DNA of 64,000 bases from Certhia americana (lineage: Eukaryota; Chordata; Aves; Passeriformes; Certhiidae): positions 67,903,426 through 67,967,425 of the forward strand of contig CM031878.1 in NCBI GenBank assembly GCA_018697195.1, in the 5' to 3' direction. The position numbers and the translations under genes were made by a program. Below the pieces are notes generated by a model that was given only the letters and a program-made list of their open reading frames with translations, made no database searches and was not told the DNA's origin. This document shows positions 63,535 through 64,000 of the stretch, piece after piece (the first letter of the stretch is position 1; every line of letters starts with the position of its first letter).

Positions 63535-63612
63535 AAGATATGTCAGGGGGTTTGGAACTAAATAATCTTTGAGGACTCTTTCAACACAAACCTTTCTGTA
63601 GCTCAATGATTA
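63535..63612 (+). mobile_element. CR1 LINE 3' end, separate short copy
   Basis: A GCAGAAGATATGTCAGGGGG stretch, GTTTGGAACTAAATAATCTT and TGAGGACTCTTTCAACACAA, then CCTTTCTGTAGCTCAATGATT, fit the last 75 bp of CR1 with decayed octamers. The preceding CR1 already has its own 3' end at 63328, so this is an independent insertion. Confidence 0.75.
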
Positions 63613-64000
63613 AAACATGCTTTAAAATTAAAATAAAAACTTTTCCATTTGTAGATTCAAATGTTGCAAAGAAATGCTATTATGCCTTTTTGGCAGAGTC
63701 AATATCTGACCTTGATTTCTTGTTGCAGTTAAAAGACACATATATTGTACTTTGTTTTTGTACTGAAGACATAAGGAGTATTCAACGATGCAGAGAAAAT
63801 TGACCATTTAATGGAAAGAAGATAGATGTGAACATCCATGAACACACACTCACAACCTGGCTACAAAAAGGTTCTTTATCAAGGTACTTTAATTTCTGAG
63901 AGGAGAGAAACTGCACTACATAATGGTGAAGCAATAATTAAGAAATATTGGCATACTGAATAGCAAAAAATCTTCTGGAGAAACATTGGTCACTACTGTA
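63613..64000. other. Unique non-coding DNA at the window end
   Basis: No recognisable feature. A 65-codon plus-strand frame (63606-63803) is unremarkable. Confidence 0.5.

Overview
This window reads as avian nuclear DNA, most likely from a songbird. It is AT-rich and non-coding. It carries several 5'-truncated CR1 LINE copies with the bird-typical ATTCTRTGATTCTRT-like 3' ends, and four endogenous-retrovirus LTRs of kinds I associate with bird and passerine genomes. There is no prokaryotic gene packing and no reading frame I would call a host gene. The longest open frames are about 60-157 codons. They lie in LTRs, in CR1 relics, in low-complexity tracts, or scattered at a density expected by chance. 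I saw no exon of a recognisable protein, no tRNA, rRNA or known ncRNA, and no CRISPR array. The best description is an intergenic or deep-intronic stretch.

Layout. 1-5067: unique AT-rich sequence with one small hairpin. 5073-5784: a solo ERVL-type LTR with intact TG/CA ends and a perfect 5-bp target duplication. 6650-6960 and 7246-7430: a probable ancient CR1 and a clear minus-strand CR1 tail. 10592-17132: three different LTR types, all on the minus strand and with no internal retroviral sequence recognised between them (10592-11005, a candidate at 14115-14603, and 16042-17132). 17133-34910: mostly unique sequence with two CR1 tails, an (AT)16 run, a CTTCT microsatellite broken by a 10-N assembly gap, and a third CR1 copy at 33790. 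34911-36325: a CA repeat, then a roughly 1-kb CR1 copy that keeps a readable reverse-transcriptase fragment. 36326-38345: a small hairpin and a GC-richer segment of unknown origin. 38353-48530: a CR1 tail, unique DNA, then a perfect 31-bp inverted repeat about 85 bp from another CR1 tail. 48531-62200: unique DNA with one CR1 tail. 62220-63612: a second roughly 1.1-kb CR1 copy followed by a separate CR1 tail.

No genes act together here. The content is transposon history plus a few sequence structures. The strongest unexplained signal is the perfect hairpin at 48305-48368. Its 31-nt arms show no mismatch, keep their CpG sites, and are separated by 2 nt. I do not see an undescribed biological system. 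Family names for repeats come from memory of avian repeat families and were not checked against a database.
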